64,000 bases of DNA from Verrucomicrobiaceae bacterium (GTDB lineage: Bacteria; Verrucomicrobiota; Verrucomicrobiia; Verrucomicrobiales; Verrucomicrobiaceae), in the NCBI GenBank assembly GCA_947507875.1, contig CANNQP010000002.1:1-64000 (forward strand), read 5' to 3'. Made by a program: the position numbers and the translations under genes. A model generated the notes under the pieces. The model was not told the DNA's origin, did no database searches, and saw nothing but the letters and a program-made list of their open reading frames with translations. This document shows positions 22,464-31,691 of this stretch, piece after piece (position 1 is the stretch's first letter; the number at the start of each line of letters is the position of its first letter).

Positions 22464-23252
22464 ATGCGACTTCAAGACCAGGTCATCCTCATCACCGGCA
22501 GCACCACAGGCATTGGCGAGCACATGGCACGGCGCTTCATCAAGGAAGGCGCGAAAGTCATCCTGCATGGTAGAGATGCTGCGCGCGGTCAGGCACTGAG
22601 GCATGAGTTAGGTGAGGACAAGACTGCGTTTTGCCAGGGCAGCTTAGAAGACGCCACGTATCCTGAAAAACTCGCGGCGGATGCCATCGCGGCCTTTGGT
22701 AAGGTCGATGCGCTGGTGAACAATGCCGCGCTCACCCTCCGAGGTCGCATCGACACGACCGACGCCACCTTTTTCGACCGAATGATGGCCGTGAACGCGC
22801 GCGCGCCCATGCTGCTCATCCGCGCGCTGCTGCCAGAGCTGAAGAAAAACACCGGCGTCGTGCTCAACATCGGCTCCGTGCTCGCTCACTGCGGCCAGGC
22901 GAACATGCTCGCTTACTCAATGTCCAAGGGCGCACTGATGACCATGACACGCAACCTAGCCGACTCGCTCGGCATGGACCGCGTGCGTGTGAATCAACTG
23001 AACGTCGGCTGGACGCTCACAGAGAACGAATATCAGGTGAAACTCGGCGATGGTCTCGGTGAAGGCTGGCCCGAGCGTCTGCCCGCCTCAGTCGTGCCAA
23101 TGGGCCGACTTTTGAACCCCGAGGACATCGCTGCTGCCGCAGTGTATTGGGTCGGCCGCGAGAGCTATCCTGTCACCGGCACCGTCGCGGAACTGGAGCA
23201 GTATCCGATCATTGGCCGCTACGCGAACGCCGAGGGCGACGAGAAGAACTGA
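22464..23252 (+). CDS. Short-chain dehydrogenase/reductase
   Basis: A 262-residue classical SDR. It has the Rossmann loop VILITGSTTGIGEHMARRF, the NNA motif at DALVNNAALT, the catalytic Ser in NIGSVLAHCGQ, and YSMSK with catalytic Tyr and Lys. The start ATG at 22464 is where SDR similarity begins; upstream in-frame codons overlap the kinase 3' end and encode unrelated sequence. The substrate is unknown. The next gene on the strand, 38 bases on, is a fumarylacetoacetase-family enzyme, an arrangement seen in sugar or aromatic-acid catabolic sets, so both may act on one organic acid pathway (inferred). Confidence 0.88.
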   Translation: MRLQDQVILITGSTTGIGEHMARRFIKEGAKVILHGRDAARGQALRHELGEDKTAFCQGSLEDATYPEKLAADAIAAFGKVDALVNNAALTLRGRIDTTDATFFDRMMAVNARAPMLLIRALLPELKKNTGVVLNIGSVLAHCGQANMLAYSMSKGALMTMTRNLADSLGMDRVRVNQLNVGWTLTENEYQVKLGDGLGEGWPERLPASVVPMGRLLNPEDIAAAAVYWVGRESYPVTGTVAELEQYPIIGRYANAEGDEKN

Positions 23253-23290
23253 TTGTTTGGAACCAAGAACAAAGAACCAAGAACCACCGC

Positions 23291-24148
23291 ATGAAACTGA
23301 TCCGCTTTGGCAACCCTGGAGAAGAAAAACCCGGTCTGCAGCTCGATGATGGCCGCCGCATCGACGCGAGCGCCTTTGGCAGCGACTACGATGAAAAATT
23401 CTTCGGTGGTGATGGCCTCGAACGCCTCGCGGCTTGGGCAAAGGCCAATGCGGCCTCCGCGCCGACCGTGGATGCGAACGTGCGCCTTGGACCGTGCATC
23501 GCACGTCCCAGCAAGATCATCTGCATTGGCCTGAACTATGTCGATCATGCCAAAGAGAGTGGCATGCCGATTCCAGCGGAGCCGATCGTGTTTTTCAAAG
23601 CCACGAGCGCCATCTGCGGCCCGAATGACAACGTTGTCATCCCGAAGAACTCGAAGAAGACCGACTGGGAGGTCGAGCTAGCCTTCGTGATCGGCAAAAA
23701 AGCCAGCTACGTCAGCGAAGACGATGCCATGAGCCATGTGGCCGGTTACTGCGTGCACAACGACTACAGCGAGCGCGAATGGCAGCTCGAGCGTGGTGGC
23801 CAGTGGGTCAAAGGCAAGAGCTGCGACACCTTTGCGCCCATCGGACCTTTCCTCGCGACCAGTGACGAGATCCCCGATCCGCAGAACCTGAAGCTTTGGT
23901 TGAAATTGAACGGCAAGACCATCCAGAACAGCAGCACCGCGCAGATGATCTTCGGCGTGAAGAAGCTGTTGAGTTACCTTAGCCAATTCATGACCCTACT
24001 GCCCGGTGACCTCATCACCACCGGCACGCCTCCCGGCGTCGGCCTCGGCTTCAAGCCCGATCCCGTCTTCATGAAACCCGGTGACGTGATCGAACTCGGT
24101 GTCGAAGGCCTCGGCGAGCAGGGACAGACGGCCGTGGCCTGGTCTTGA
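23291..24148 (+). CDS. Fumarylacetoacetate hydrolase-family protein
   Basis: A 285-residue FAH-superfamily enzyme. The core begins at KIICIGLNYVDHAKESGMP and contains EPIVFFKATSAICGPND, the metal-binding WEVELAFVIGKK and CVHNDYSERE, KSCDTFAPIGPFL, and LLPGDLITTGTPPGVGLGF. These match the ureidoglycolate lyase/2-keto-3-deoxy-fuconate-type hydrolase subgroup of FAH proteins. The reaction is a C-C bond hydrolysis or lyase step on a keto acid; the substrate is not determined. The ATG at 23291 follows a short AAC/AAG-repetitive spacer. A stem-loop follows the gene. Confidence 0.88.
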   Translation: MKLIRFGNPGEEKPGLQLDDGRRIDASAFGSDYDEKFFGGDGLERLAAWAKANAASAPTVDANVRLGPCIARPSKIICIGLNYVDHAKESGMPIPAEPIVFFKATSAICGPNDNVVIPKNSKKTDWEVELAFVIGKKASYVSEDDAMSHVAGYCVHNDYSEREWQLERGGQWVKGKSCDTFAPIGPFLATSDEIPDPQNLKLWLKLNGKTIQNSSTAQMIFGVKKLLSYLSQFMTLLPGDLITTGTPPGVGLGFKPDPVFMKPGDVIELGVEGLGEQGQTAVAWS

Positions 24149-24174
24149 ACGCGTAGATGAACTTATGAGGCGAC

Positions 24175-24220
24175 TGGGTCGAGCCCCTTGAGAAAAAGGC
24201 CTCGACCCACATTGCTTTTA
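24175..24220. terminator. Stem-loop between convergent genes
   Basis: Perfect nine-base arms TGGGTCGAG (24175-24183) and CTCGACCCA (24201-24209) flank a 17-base loop that has further pairing. A short T-rich stretch follows on the plus strand. It lies between the convergent FAH and DUF1592 genes and probably ends the plus-strand transcript. Confidence 0.65.
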
Positions 24221-27200
24221 CGGATTCCCCGCCACCTGCGGCTCCGCGCGTCGATTCTGGAACTGTCGGCTCCTCACGATCTCGATCGCGGCGGCGGAGA
24301 ACTTGCCGTGGTTCGCTTTCAGCGCGGCTTGCATCTGCTGGAGGAGCTTTTTGTCGCTGGGCAAGGTCTGGCGGCCGAGGGCGTAGCCGAGGAGTTTGCG
24401 GGTGAATTGGGTGAGGAACTGCGGCTCGTTCTTTTTGAGGTAGTCGCGCAGGCCGGCGAGGCCTTGGAACTTGGTGCCGTCCATCATTTCGCCGGTGTCG
24501 TCGATTTTGCCGCCGGCTTCATCGGTGGGACGGAAGCGGCCGATCGGATCGTAGCTTTCCAAGGCGAAGCCGAGCGGGTCGATGCGCTCGTGGCAGACGG
24601 CGCAGGCGGAGTCGCTGCGATGCTGCATGAGGGCCTCGCGTAGGGAGGCAGGTTTGCTGGTTTCTTTGAGTTCGGGGACATTCGGTGGTGGCGGCGGGCT
24701 GCTGAAGCCGAGCACCACCTGATAAAGATAGTCGCCACGCAGGACAGGGCTGGTGCGATGCGGGCGGGAGGTTTTCGTCAAGATTGCGCCCATGCCAAGG
24801 AGGCCGCCGCGATGATGCTGGCCGACTTTGACCTCACGGAAGTCGTTCCCGACGATGCCGGGCACGCCGTAGTGCCAGCCGAGGCGCTCATTCATGAAGG
24901 TGTAGTCGCCACTGATGATGTCGGAGACGTTGCGGTCATCGCGCACGAGATGAGTGAAGAACTCCACGACCTCGCGATGCATGTCAGCGCGGAGTTCAGC
25001 ACTGAATTGCGGGAATTTTTTCTCGTCCACGCTGTTGTGCGCATCGAAGCCGTTGAACTTCAACCACTGGCCCGCAAACTCTTTGGCGAGCGCGGAGGCT
25101 TTCGGATCGCGAAGCATGCGTTTCGTGTGCTCGGCGAGCATTTCGGGCTTCAAGAGGCTGCCGTCATCGGCGGCTTTGCGGAGCTGCCAGTCGGGCAAGG
25201 AGGCCCAGAGGAAGTAGCTGAGGCGTGAGGCGAGCTCGTGGGCATTGAGCGGCACCTCGGTGGTCTTCGCGTCAGCGATGGGCGGCAGCGTCTCGGCTTT
25301 GAAGAGGAAGTTTGGCGAGACGAGCACGCGCACGAGCACTTCGCGAGCGGCGGACTCGCGGTCGAGTTCCTTCGCGCGGCTGGCGAAGTAGAGCGCGTCG
25401 AGTTTTTTCTTTTCCTCATCGCTGACGGGCCTGCGCCAGGCTTTGCGGGCGAACTGATGCAGGTGCCAGAGCAGCGCGCCGTCGTATTCCTGCTGCTGTT
25501 GCTTGTTGAGGTTGGGATTGGCGTTGTAGCCCCAGTCCTTCTTCATCGCGGCGAGCGTGTCCTTGTCCTGCTGACCGAGGAGCTGGCCGAGCTGATCATC
25601 GCTGAAGTAATAGACGGTGATGTTCGGTTTGCCGCCGCGGTAGAGATTGTTCGCGACCTCCTCCAGCCGGCGCTCGAACATGTCCGGGAAGGCGGCTTTC
25701 ATCTTGTTGAAGTCATTCATCGTCTCGCCGGACTTCTTCGTGCTGCGTTTCCAGATGGTGAGCACGCCGGGGATGATCTTCGTCACGTCGCGCGGCGTTC
25801 CCGTGGTCATCGTCCATTGGATGGTGGCTTCATCGACTTCGGGGTTTTGCATGTCGAGGCGTGCGTGAGCCAGGAGCCAGTTCGCGCCTTCAGGCAAAGG
25901 CAGCGTGACGACCTGCGGCGCGGCGAAGGCGAGCACGTTTGCCTCGATGCTGCGACCGGGCTGCGGATGCTTGCCGTAAAGCGCACGCACTTTTTCCAAT
26001 TCGGCGAGGCGGGCCTTGATGGCGTCGAGATTCGGCGGTGGCGGGTTCGCGGCGACTTGCTGGCGTTTTTCAGCGAGCGCCTTGTCGAGCCAGGTCAGGT
26101 AATTGAGCTTCTGCTTGCCGATGTGGTAGTCGATTTGCGTCACGAGGGCGATATCGCCTTTGTTGCCATCGCCAGTGTCGCCAAAGCACAGGTGTACCTG
26201 CGTTTTGCCATTCACCGGACCTTGCATGACATAGGGACGAATGCCGTCGCTGTCCTGCTGCTGGCGCTGCACGCCGCTGCCGGGCTTCTTCGGATTATTC
26301 CAGCTCAGCAGATCAGCCTCGATGGCTTTGATGCGCTCCTGCGCGGTTTTTTCATCGGCGGGCAACTCACGCCAAGGCACGCGCACGAGGTCGAGGTAGC
26401 GGCTTTTCGGCTCGGTGGAGTTCACGAGATTCCACCAGTTGCTCAGGAAGTGAATGCTGAGCTTCATGTCCTTCGCGAGCTGGTCGAGCGGCGTTTTGAG
26501 CGTCTTGTGCTTCCAGCAGGCGAGCATGTAGTCGCCCTCGCGCATCGGATCGAAGTCCTTCGGCAAGTGCGGCGCGGCTTTCTGCTGATACCAGACATAC
26601 AGGCCCTGCTGCGCCTGCGCTTTGACCTGCTCCGGTCCGCGCAGGCCGATGCGGTTCGGGTGAAACACGATGCCCGTGCCTGGCATGATGGTGGCATGCT
26701 CGGAGAGCTTCCGCGCCGCAGCGAAATACTTGTCGATGGCCGCCGGGCTCATGAAGAGCACGTCGCCGGTGTTGGTGAACCCTTCGCCACCGCCGCCATC
26801 GGTTTGAAATTCTTTCGCGAGGGCGTAATCACGGCCGGTGAGGTCACGAATCGTGTAGTCATACTCGGCATTCGTGAGACGACGCATTGTGACCAGCCCC
26901 GGATCACCGGACTTCGCTTCGGCGAGGGCATCCAGGCCGTGCTGCACCCATCCAGTAATCGCCGCTTTTTCCTCGGAGGTAAGCTGTTTGGCCTTTCGCG
27001 GCGGCATGTCACCGTTCTCGATGGTGTCTTTGACCTTGGTCCAGATTTCGAACTCGACGGCCAGTTTGGGGTCAGCCGCGTGCTGCTGGAGATCGACATC
27101 CCCCTTCATCTTGTCCGCGTTGTGGCAGGAGTAGCACTTGGCTGCGAGCATGGGCTCGACAGCCTTCCAATCGAGGGGCTTGGCGGAAACCGCAGACGTG

Positions 27201-27244
27201 AGGAGGAGGCAAAACGGGATGGTTTTGTGGGGGGACAAAAGCAT
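24218..27244 (-). CDS. Planctomycete-type cytochrome c protein with DUF1587/1595/1592/1588/1585
   Basis: A 1008-residue exported protein. The signal peptide ends near SAVSA. An N-terminal PSCyt1-type haem site CYSCH (residues about 37-41) is followed by GDMPPRKAKQL, DUF1587 (MRRLTNAEYDYTIRDLTG), DUF1595 (WRRPVSDEEKKKLDALY), DUF1592 (SRLSYFLWASLPDWQL), DUF1588 (GGLLGMGAILTKTSRPHRTS, PVLRG, CAVCHERIDPLGFALESYD) and DUF1585 (FTRKLLGYALGRQTL). Such proteins are abundant in Planctomycetes and Verrucomicrobia; the role is unknown but a periplasmic electron-transfer or polymer-degradation part is suspected. They are usually paired with a DUF1552 gene, which is absent here. The start ATG at 27242-27244 is chosen for the signal peptide; longer starts to 27289 exist. 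Confidence 0.9.
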   Translation of the reverse strand: MLLSPHKTIPFCLLLTSAVSAKPLDWKAVEPMLAAKCYSCHNADKMKGDVDLQQHAADPKLAVEFEIWTKVKDTIENGDMPPRKAKQLTSEEKAAITGWVQHGLDALAEAKSGDPGLVTMRRLTNAEYDYTIRDLTGRDYALAKEFQTDGGGGEGFTNTGDVLFMSPAAIDKYFAAARKLSEHATIMPGTGIVFHPNRIGLRGPEQVKAQAQQGLYVWYQQKAAPHLPKDFDPMREGDYMLACWKHKTLKTPLDQLAKDMKLSIHFLSNWWNLVNSTEPKSRYLDLVRVPWRELPADEKTAQERIKAIEADLLSWNNPKKPGSGVQRQQQDSDGIRPYVMQGPVNGKTQVHLCFGDTGDGNKGDIALVTQIDYHIGKQKLNYLTWLDKALAEKRQQVAANPPPPNLDAIKARLAELEKVRALYGKHPQPGRSIEANVLAFAAPQVVTLPLPEGANWLLAHARLDMQNPEVDEATIQWTMTTGTPRDVTKIIPGVLTIWKRSTKKSGETMNDFNKMKAAFPDMFERRLEEVANNLYRGGKPNITVYYFSDDQLGQLLGQQDKDTLAAMKKDWGYNANPNLNKQQQQEYDGALLWHLHQFARKAWRRPVSDEEKKKLDALYFASRAKELDRESAAREVLVRVLVSPNFLFKAETLPPIADAKTTEVPLNAHELASRLSYFLWASLPDWQLRKAADDGSLLKPEMLAEHTKRMLRDPKASALAKEFAGQWLKFNGFDAHNSVDEKKFPQFSAELRADMHREVVEFFTHLVRDDRNVSDIISGDYTFMNERLGWHYGVPGIVGNDFREVKVGQHHRGGLLGMGAILTKTSRPHRTSPVLRGDYLYQVVLGFSSPPPPPNVPELKETSKPASLREALMQHRSDSACAVCHERIDPLGFALESYDPIGRFRPTDEAGGKIDDTGEMMDGTKFQGLAGLRDYLKKNEPQFLTQFTRKLLGYALGRQTLPSDKKLLQQMQAALKANHGKFSAAAIEIVRSRQFQNRRAEPQVAGNP

Positions 27245-27319
27245 TTTTAGCGGAGTTGGGGGGAGAAGGATACGCATCCAAAGCGGCATCTTTCATGCCG
27301 GAAGCGTGGCTTAAGACGC

Positions 27320-27349
27320 AAAAAATCCCCCGGTGGAGGCCCGGGGGAT
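27320..27349 (-). terminator. Intrinsic terminator of the RRM gene
   Basis: Nine-base stem (ATCCCCCGG with CCGGGGGAT, 27325-27349) with a T-run on the minus strand, 40 bases after the stop of the RRM protein gene. Confidence 0.85.
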
Positions 27350-27388
27350 CTGTTGAAGGAGGATCCTTGAGGAGAAGCCTAGGCCGTA

Positions 27389-27973
27389 TCAGGCAGCCAC
27401 TTTTTCTTCCTCTTCGGACACATCAGGGCCGTGACCGATGGGTTTGGCACCGCTGAGCTGCAGCGGACGCCCCATGAACTCTTTGCCGTGCAGTTCTGCC
27501 ACTGCGCGACGAGCTTCATCCATGGAAGCCATGGTGACAAAGGCAAAGCCCTTGGAGCGTTGCGTGCGGCTGTTCACCACGACCTCCGCGTTGCGAACGC
27601 TGCCGACGCCATTGAAGAGTTCAAAAAGATCGCTCTCGGTGGCATCATAGGAAAGATTGCCGACATAGAGACGCTCCGTTGTGATGTCTGCTGGGTTGGG
27701 CGCACTAGGCTCACGGCGCTGGCGTGGCTCGCGAGGAGGACGGGGGGAGCCCGTTTTGGCACCTTGGGGTGTTGGAGCGGAAGAACGAACGTGAACTTTC
27801 GGCAATGCTTCAGGCTTTCCGAGAAGCCCGAAGGTGATGACACTAAGGAACTTTTGAAAGCCCGTTTGCTTGACCTGACCTCCACGCGGGGTGGAGACGT
27901 GTGGCTGCCCGCCACTGTTGCTTCTGGGGCGGCGGCGGCGGCGTGAACTTGGCTTGGTGGGTGAGTCTGACAT
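27389..27973 (-). CDS. RRM-domain RNA-binding protein
   Basis: A 194-residue protein. The N-terminal half is basic and Pro/Ser/Arg-rich (KPSSRRRRRPRSNSGGQPH, SPRPPREPRQRREPS). A single RNA recognition motif covers about residues 100-180, with RNP2 LYVGNLSYDATESDLFELF and RNP1 KGFAFVTMASMDEARRAV. It ends in an acidic tail (DVSEEEEKVAA). Bacterial RRM proteins of this type bind single-stranded RNA and often act in cold response or mRNA stability. The ATG at 27971-27973 is chosen; upstream in-frame codons to 28162 lack similarity. It has its own terminator. Confidence 0.85.
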   Translation of the reverse strand: MSDSPTKPSSRRRRRPRSNSGGQPHVSTPRGGQVKQTGFQKFLSVITFGLLGKPEALPKVHVRSSAPTPQGAKTGSPRPPREPRQRREPSAPNPADITTERLYVGNLSYDATESDLFELFNGVGSVRNAEVVVNSRTQRSKGFAFVTMASMDEARRAVAELHGKEFMGRPLQLSGAKPIGHGPDVSEEEEKVAA

Positions 27974-28550
27974 GGTCTTGTTGGGGTGCGTTGGGGGTGT
28001 GTTGGCGTTCAGCACCGTTCCAGGATGGATCATAACGGCATGCGCCCGACCTAAGTCGGATGGCGATGCCGCGGAACCGCCCTCGCGGCTCCAAAAAATC
28101 CTGGATGGTGCGACAATCTTCCTGGTGACGTGCGATGGCGTGGGCGGGCATTGACAAAACACCTGCCAGACACCTGCTGCCGGGCGAATGAATCGCCAAT
28201 CCCTTTGGTGCTCTGGGCGCGGTCAGATTACTGGAGAGGCGCATGGGGCATTGATGGAGACGGTCGGTGTGCGTGCCGGGCACGTGCCCGGATAGATTGC
28301 GAGGAAGACGCTAAGCTTCCGCCTTGTCACGGTCAACTCGGAATTACCAATCCACCTCAAGCTACTGATGATCAGCACTTTACACACCACCAAAGATACC
28401 ACCGGCACTCGTTCTAAGGCGATTCCATGGCATGTGATGTTGAAGTGCCTGTCTTCGAACGGGTTAAAACTCGGCACCTATGGATTTTTGGGAAGACTCT
28501 TGTCATGAGTGCGACGGGCTGCGTATGTTTTTGACTTCGAGCCCTGCCTT
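27974..28550. promoter_or_regulatory. Long divergent intergenic region with a 16-bp palindrome
   Basis: 577 bases between the divergent RRM and HtrA-like genes, with no convincing gene. Visible elements are a perfect palindrome CCGGGCACGTGCCCGG (28276-28291), and a consensus-like TTGACA (28151-28156) followed by two ACACCTGC copies 11 bases apart (28159 and 28170). These are candidate operators or promoter parts; no -10 box at proper spacing was found for the TTGACA. Confidence 0.4.
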
Positions 28551-30056
28551 ATGCGCAAACGCCTTCTTTTCCCTCTCCTGGCCCTGGTTTACGGGGCAGT
28601 CTCGCCCCTACTGCTGGCTCAAGGCTCCTCCGACACAGGCCAGGTCATCGACATGACCTCGGGGGAGTGGGACGGCATCGTGAACATCGATGTCTCCGTA
28701 TTGTTCCCGGACTACCGCGAGCCCTGGAACGCGGGTCAGCCCAGTGGTGGCAGTGGCACGGGATTCCTAATCGGCCAAAACCGCTTCCTGACCAATGCCC
28801 ACGTGGTCAGCAACGCGACGAAAATCGTCATCCGAACCACGAATGACCCGCGGCCCCACCCGGCGCGGATCGTCCACGTGGCCCATGATTGCGACCTAGC
28901 GATCATCGAAGCCGAAGACGGCACTCCTTTTGAAAAAACCCGCCAGCTAAGCTTCGGAGGCATCCCCAAACTGAACACCGAAGTCATTGCCGTGGGTTAT
29001 CCCATCGGTGGCGACCGCATCTCCGTCACGCGGGGCGTAGTCTCACGCATTGACTTTCGCACCTTCAGCCATAGCGGCGTGGACCAGCATCTGGCCATCC
29101 AGGTCGATGCCGCCATCAACCCCGGCAACTCGGGTGGCCCGGTGCTACAAGCCGGCAAGGTCGTCGGCGTGGCGTTCCAAGGTTACAGTGGCAGCGTGGC
29201 ACAGAACGTCGGCTACATCATTCCCGTTCCTGTAATCCAGCGCTTCCTAAAGGATGTGGAGGATGGCCAGTACGATCACTATGTGGACTTAGCCGTGACC
29301 GATTTCCCCGTGGAAAACATCGCCCAGCGAAAAGCCCTACAGATTGGCGATGACGGCGTCGGCGTGATGATCGCCGATGCCGAACCGGCGGGCAGCGCGG
29401 GGAGTGCGCTGCAACGCGGTGACGTGCTGCTAGCGATGGATGGCAATCCGGTGCTGAACAACGGCCTGATCCGCTTCGAAGGTGAACTGATGGACATGAA
29501 CGAAGTCGTCGAGCGCAAATTCGCGGGGGACACGCTGAAGATCCGCCTGCTGCGTGATGGCAAGACGCTGGAAAAAGAAGTGAAGCTCAAGCGCTTCGAC
29601 CCCTACGTGCGGCTCGGCTCTCAATACAACCAGCGCCCGCGCTACCTCGTCTATGCAGGGCTGGTGTTTCAGCCTTTGGATCGCAACTTAGTCGATGCCC
29701 ATCAAGTGCGAGATCCCGTGGCGAACTACATCTTTGACAACTACCTGAACGACAAAATCTACGTGGAAAGGCCTGAACCTGTCATGCTGACTACCGTGCT
29801 GACCGATGAAGTGAACACGCACCTCGCTGTCTATGCCCAGAGCGTGGTCGATGAAATCAATGGCGTGAAAATCCGCAGCCTTCAGGACGTGGCTGAGGCA
29901 CTGAAAAAGCAAGACGCCAAAAAGGACTTCATCGTCGTGAAACTCATCGAAAAAGGTCGACCTCTCGTGCTGAAGCGTGATCTCGCCGAGTCAGCACACC
30001 CCCGCATCATGCAGACATACGGCATCCCCGAGGATTCCTACCTGGGCAACGAATGA
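28551..30056 (+). CDS. HtrA/DegP-type secreted serine protease with PDZ domains
   Basis: A 501-residue trypsin-like protease with signal peptide MRKRLLFPLLALVYGAVSPL. The catalytic triad is complete: His84 in FLTNAHVVSNA, Asp115 in AHDCDLAIIEAED and Ser194 in INPGNSGGPVLQAGKVVGVAF. PDZ-like segments follow (GVMIADAEPAGSAGSALQRG, DVLLAMDGNPV, then a degenerate one around VVDEINGVKIRSLQDVAEAL). HtrA enzymes degrade misfolded envelope proteins; this one resembles the Deg group with a C-terminal region rich in Lys/Asp, so it may act on specific substrates. The start is the ATG at 28551. It is followed after 42 bases by a non-catalytic paralogue, almost certainly in the same operon. Confidence 0.9.
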   Translation: MRKRLLFPLLALVYGAVSPLLLAQGSSDTGQVIDMTSGEWDGIVNIDVSVLFPDYREPWNAGQPSGGSGTGFLIGQNRFLTNAHVVSNATKIVIRTTNDPRPHPARIVHVAHDCDLAIIEAEDGTPFEKTRQLSFGGIPKLNTEVIAVGYPIGGDRISVTRGVVSRIDFRTFSHSGVDQHLAIQVDAAINPGNSGGPVLQAGKVVGVAFQGYSGSVAQNVGYIIPVPVIQRFLKDVEDGQYDHYVDLAVTDFPVENIAQRKALQIGDDGVGVMIADAEPAGSAGSALQRGDVLLAMDGNPVLNNGLIRFEGELMDMNEVVERKFAGDTLKIRLLRDGKTLEKEVKLKRFDPYVRLGSQYNQRPRYLVYAGLVFQPLDRNLVDAHQVRDPVANYIFDNYLNDKIYVERPEPVMLTTVLTDEVNTHLAVYAQSVVDEINGVKIRSLQDVAEALKKQDAKKDFIVVKLIEKGRPLVLKRDLAESAHPRIMQTYGIPEDSYLGNE

Positions 30057-30098
30057 CCCAGCGGTATCCCCTGAAACGAATCTGATCGACTTTATCCC

Positions 30099-31691
30099 AT
30101 GAAGCCTTTTTTCATCTTTGGTTTGGCCGTGATCTCCACCAGCCTGCTGGCACAAGTGAAGCCACCTGAGCCTGGGCAGCTAGCTCCTGGAGTCTCCACA
30201 CCCACGACCGATGGCAAACCTGTCGGCACCATCAAGCGTCGAGTACTGACTCCGTCGCTGAAGCAACCCACAGCCGTCATCAATCCCAACTCGCTCCTGA
30301 AGGTCAATGTGACCTACCAGACCTACAACATGCAGATCCCCTGGCAAAAAGAGAGCGCGGGGGGCAGGCGCGGGTTGGGCGTGGTCTTGCCGGGCAACCG
30401 CGTGCTCGTCACTGCCCAGATGGTGGCGGACGCAACCTACATCGAGCTCGAACTGCCGGAAGGCAGCCAAAAGCTAGCCGCGAAGGTTCAAGCGGTGGAT
30501 TATGAGGCGAATCTGGCTCTGCTAGCACCCAACTCCGCCACAAAAGAAAAGGAATTCTTTGCCAGTCTACAAGGCGTTCAGGTGGATGGCTCCGCCCGCA
30601 TCGGTGACTCACTCTCCGTCTGGCAATCGGGTCGCGTCGGGGATCTCATCGTCACGCCTCTGCGCATCAGCAAGGTCATGACACAGGGTTACGTCGTCGA
30701 TAATGCGGCCTTCCTTGTGTATGAAGCCACCGGCATCATCCGCAGTGAATCGAACAGCTTCACGCTGCCGGTGATGAAGTCTGGAAGACTCGCTGCCCTG
30801 CTGCTGCGCTATGATTCGAAGAACCAAGTCGCCACGCTGCTGCCCGCGCCGATCATTCAGCACTTCCTCCAGGATGTGGCTGATGGCAAATACGATGGCT
30901 TTCCCTCCCTCGGCATCGAGTTTCAGGTGACCCAAGATGATCAGTTCCGCGCATACCTAGGCCTTCAACCCGACACGCCTGGCGTGTATGTCAGCAAGGT
31001 CGTGCAGGGTGGCAGCGCAGACCGAGCCGGGATAAAACCAGGCGATATCATGATGGCCATCAACGGCAGCAAAATCGACGCACGCGGCGACTACCAAGAT
31101 GACCTCTTTGGCGCGGTGAGCGCCAGTCATCTCATCCGTGGCAAAGGTTTCGTCGGAGAGCAGGTCGAAATTCTTGTACTGCGCGATGGCCAAGAGACGC
31201 TGCTGAAAGGGCAACTCACTCGCAAACAGCCAGATGACTACCTGGTTCCGCCTTACCTTTTCGACAAAGGTCCCAAGTATGTATTAAGCGGCGGCGTGCT
31301 CTTTCAGGAACTGACCTCATCTTACCTGAACTCCTTTGGGCGTGAGCAGCGCGGCGCTTTGCTGCGCCTCCAACGCATCGCCACCAACCCAGAAGAGCTA
31401 GAGAAGGACGGCCGGAAAAAGGTCGTTTTCATTGGAGCCATCTTACCGACAGCGAGCACACAAGGCTATGAGCGACTCAGCGGACAGATCGTCCTGGAAG
31501 TGAACGGCAAAAAGATCACCGACATCGCTGACGTGGCCGCAGCCTTGAAAACACCCAAGAACGGCCTGCACATCCTGAAGCTGAAGGAGTTCCCCTACCT
31601 CCTGCACCTGGATGCATTGCGCGTGGAGCGAGACAACCTACAGCTGCTAAACGGTGCCTTCCGCGTTAGCGAGCTATCCCGCCTGAACTGA
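30099..31691 (+). CDS. HtrA-like pseudoprotease with PDZ domains
   Basis: A 530-residue secreted paralogue of the preceding protease, with the same layout: signal peptide MKPFFIFGLAVISTSLLA, trypsin-like domain and PDZ domains (GVYVSKVVQGGSADRAGIKP, GDIMMAINGSKID; a second, VLEVNGKKITDIADVAAAL). The triad is lost: His becomes Gln107 in VLVTAQMVADA, Asp becomes Asn138 in YEANLALLAP, and the GNSGGP loop is replaced by SNSFTLPV although a Ser remains nearby. It therefore should not cleave peptides; a regulatory, chaperone-like or substrate-binding partner of the active enzyme is the likeliest role (inferred). The stop abuts the convergent gene at 31692. Confidence 0.85.
   Translation: MKPFFIFGLAVISTSLLAQVKPPEPGQLAPGVSTPTTDGKPVGTIKRRVLTPSLKQPTAVINPNSLLKVNVTYQTYNMQIPWQKESAGGRRGLGVVLPGNRVLVTAQMVADATYIELELPEGSQKLAAKVQAVDYEANLALLAPNSATKEKEFFASLQGVQVDGSARIGDSLSVWQSGRVGDLIVTPLRISKVMTQGYVVDNAAFLVYEATGIIRSESNSFTLPVMKSGRLAALLLRYDSKNQVATLLPAPIIQHFLQDVADGKYDGFPSLGIEFQVTQDDQFRAYLGLQPDTPGVYVSKVVQGGSADRAGIKPGDIMMAINGSKIDARGDYQDDLFGAVSASHLIRGKGFVGEQVEILVLRDGQETLLKGQLTRKQPDDYLVPPYLFDKGPKYVLSGGVLFQELTSSYLNSFGREQRGALLRLQRIATNPEELEKDGRKKVVFIGAILPTASTQGYERLSGQIVLEVNGKKITDIADVAAALKTPKNGLHILKLKEFPYLLHLDALRVERDNLQLLNGAFRVSELSRLN

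Noticed and set aside
23255..23287. Repeated AAC/AAG triplets (GAACCAAGAACA-like) before the FAH gene
   Set aside because: Short low-complexity spacer, too irregular to call a functional repeat.
25238..27250. 670-codon open frame on the plus strand inside the DUF1592 gene
   Set aside because: Shadow frame of the strongly supported minus-strand cytochrome gene; composition is typical of antisense of high-GC genes.
28009..28550. Short frames in the gap between the RRM and HtrA-like genes
   Set aside because: They lack ribosome sites and protein-like composition; the gap is better read as regulatory.
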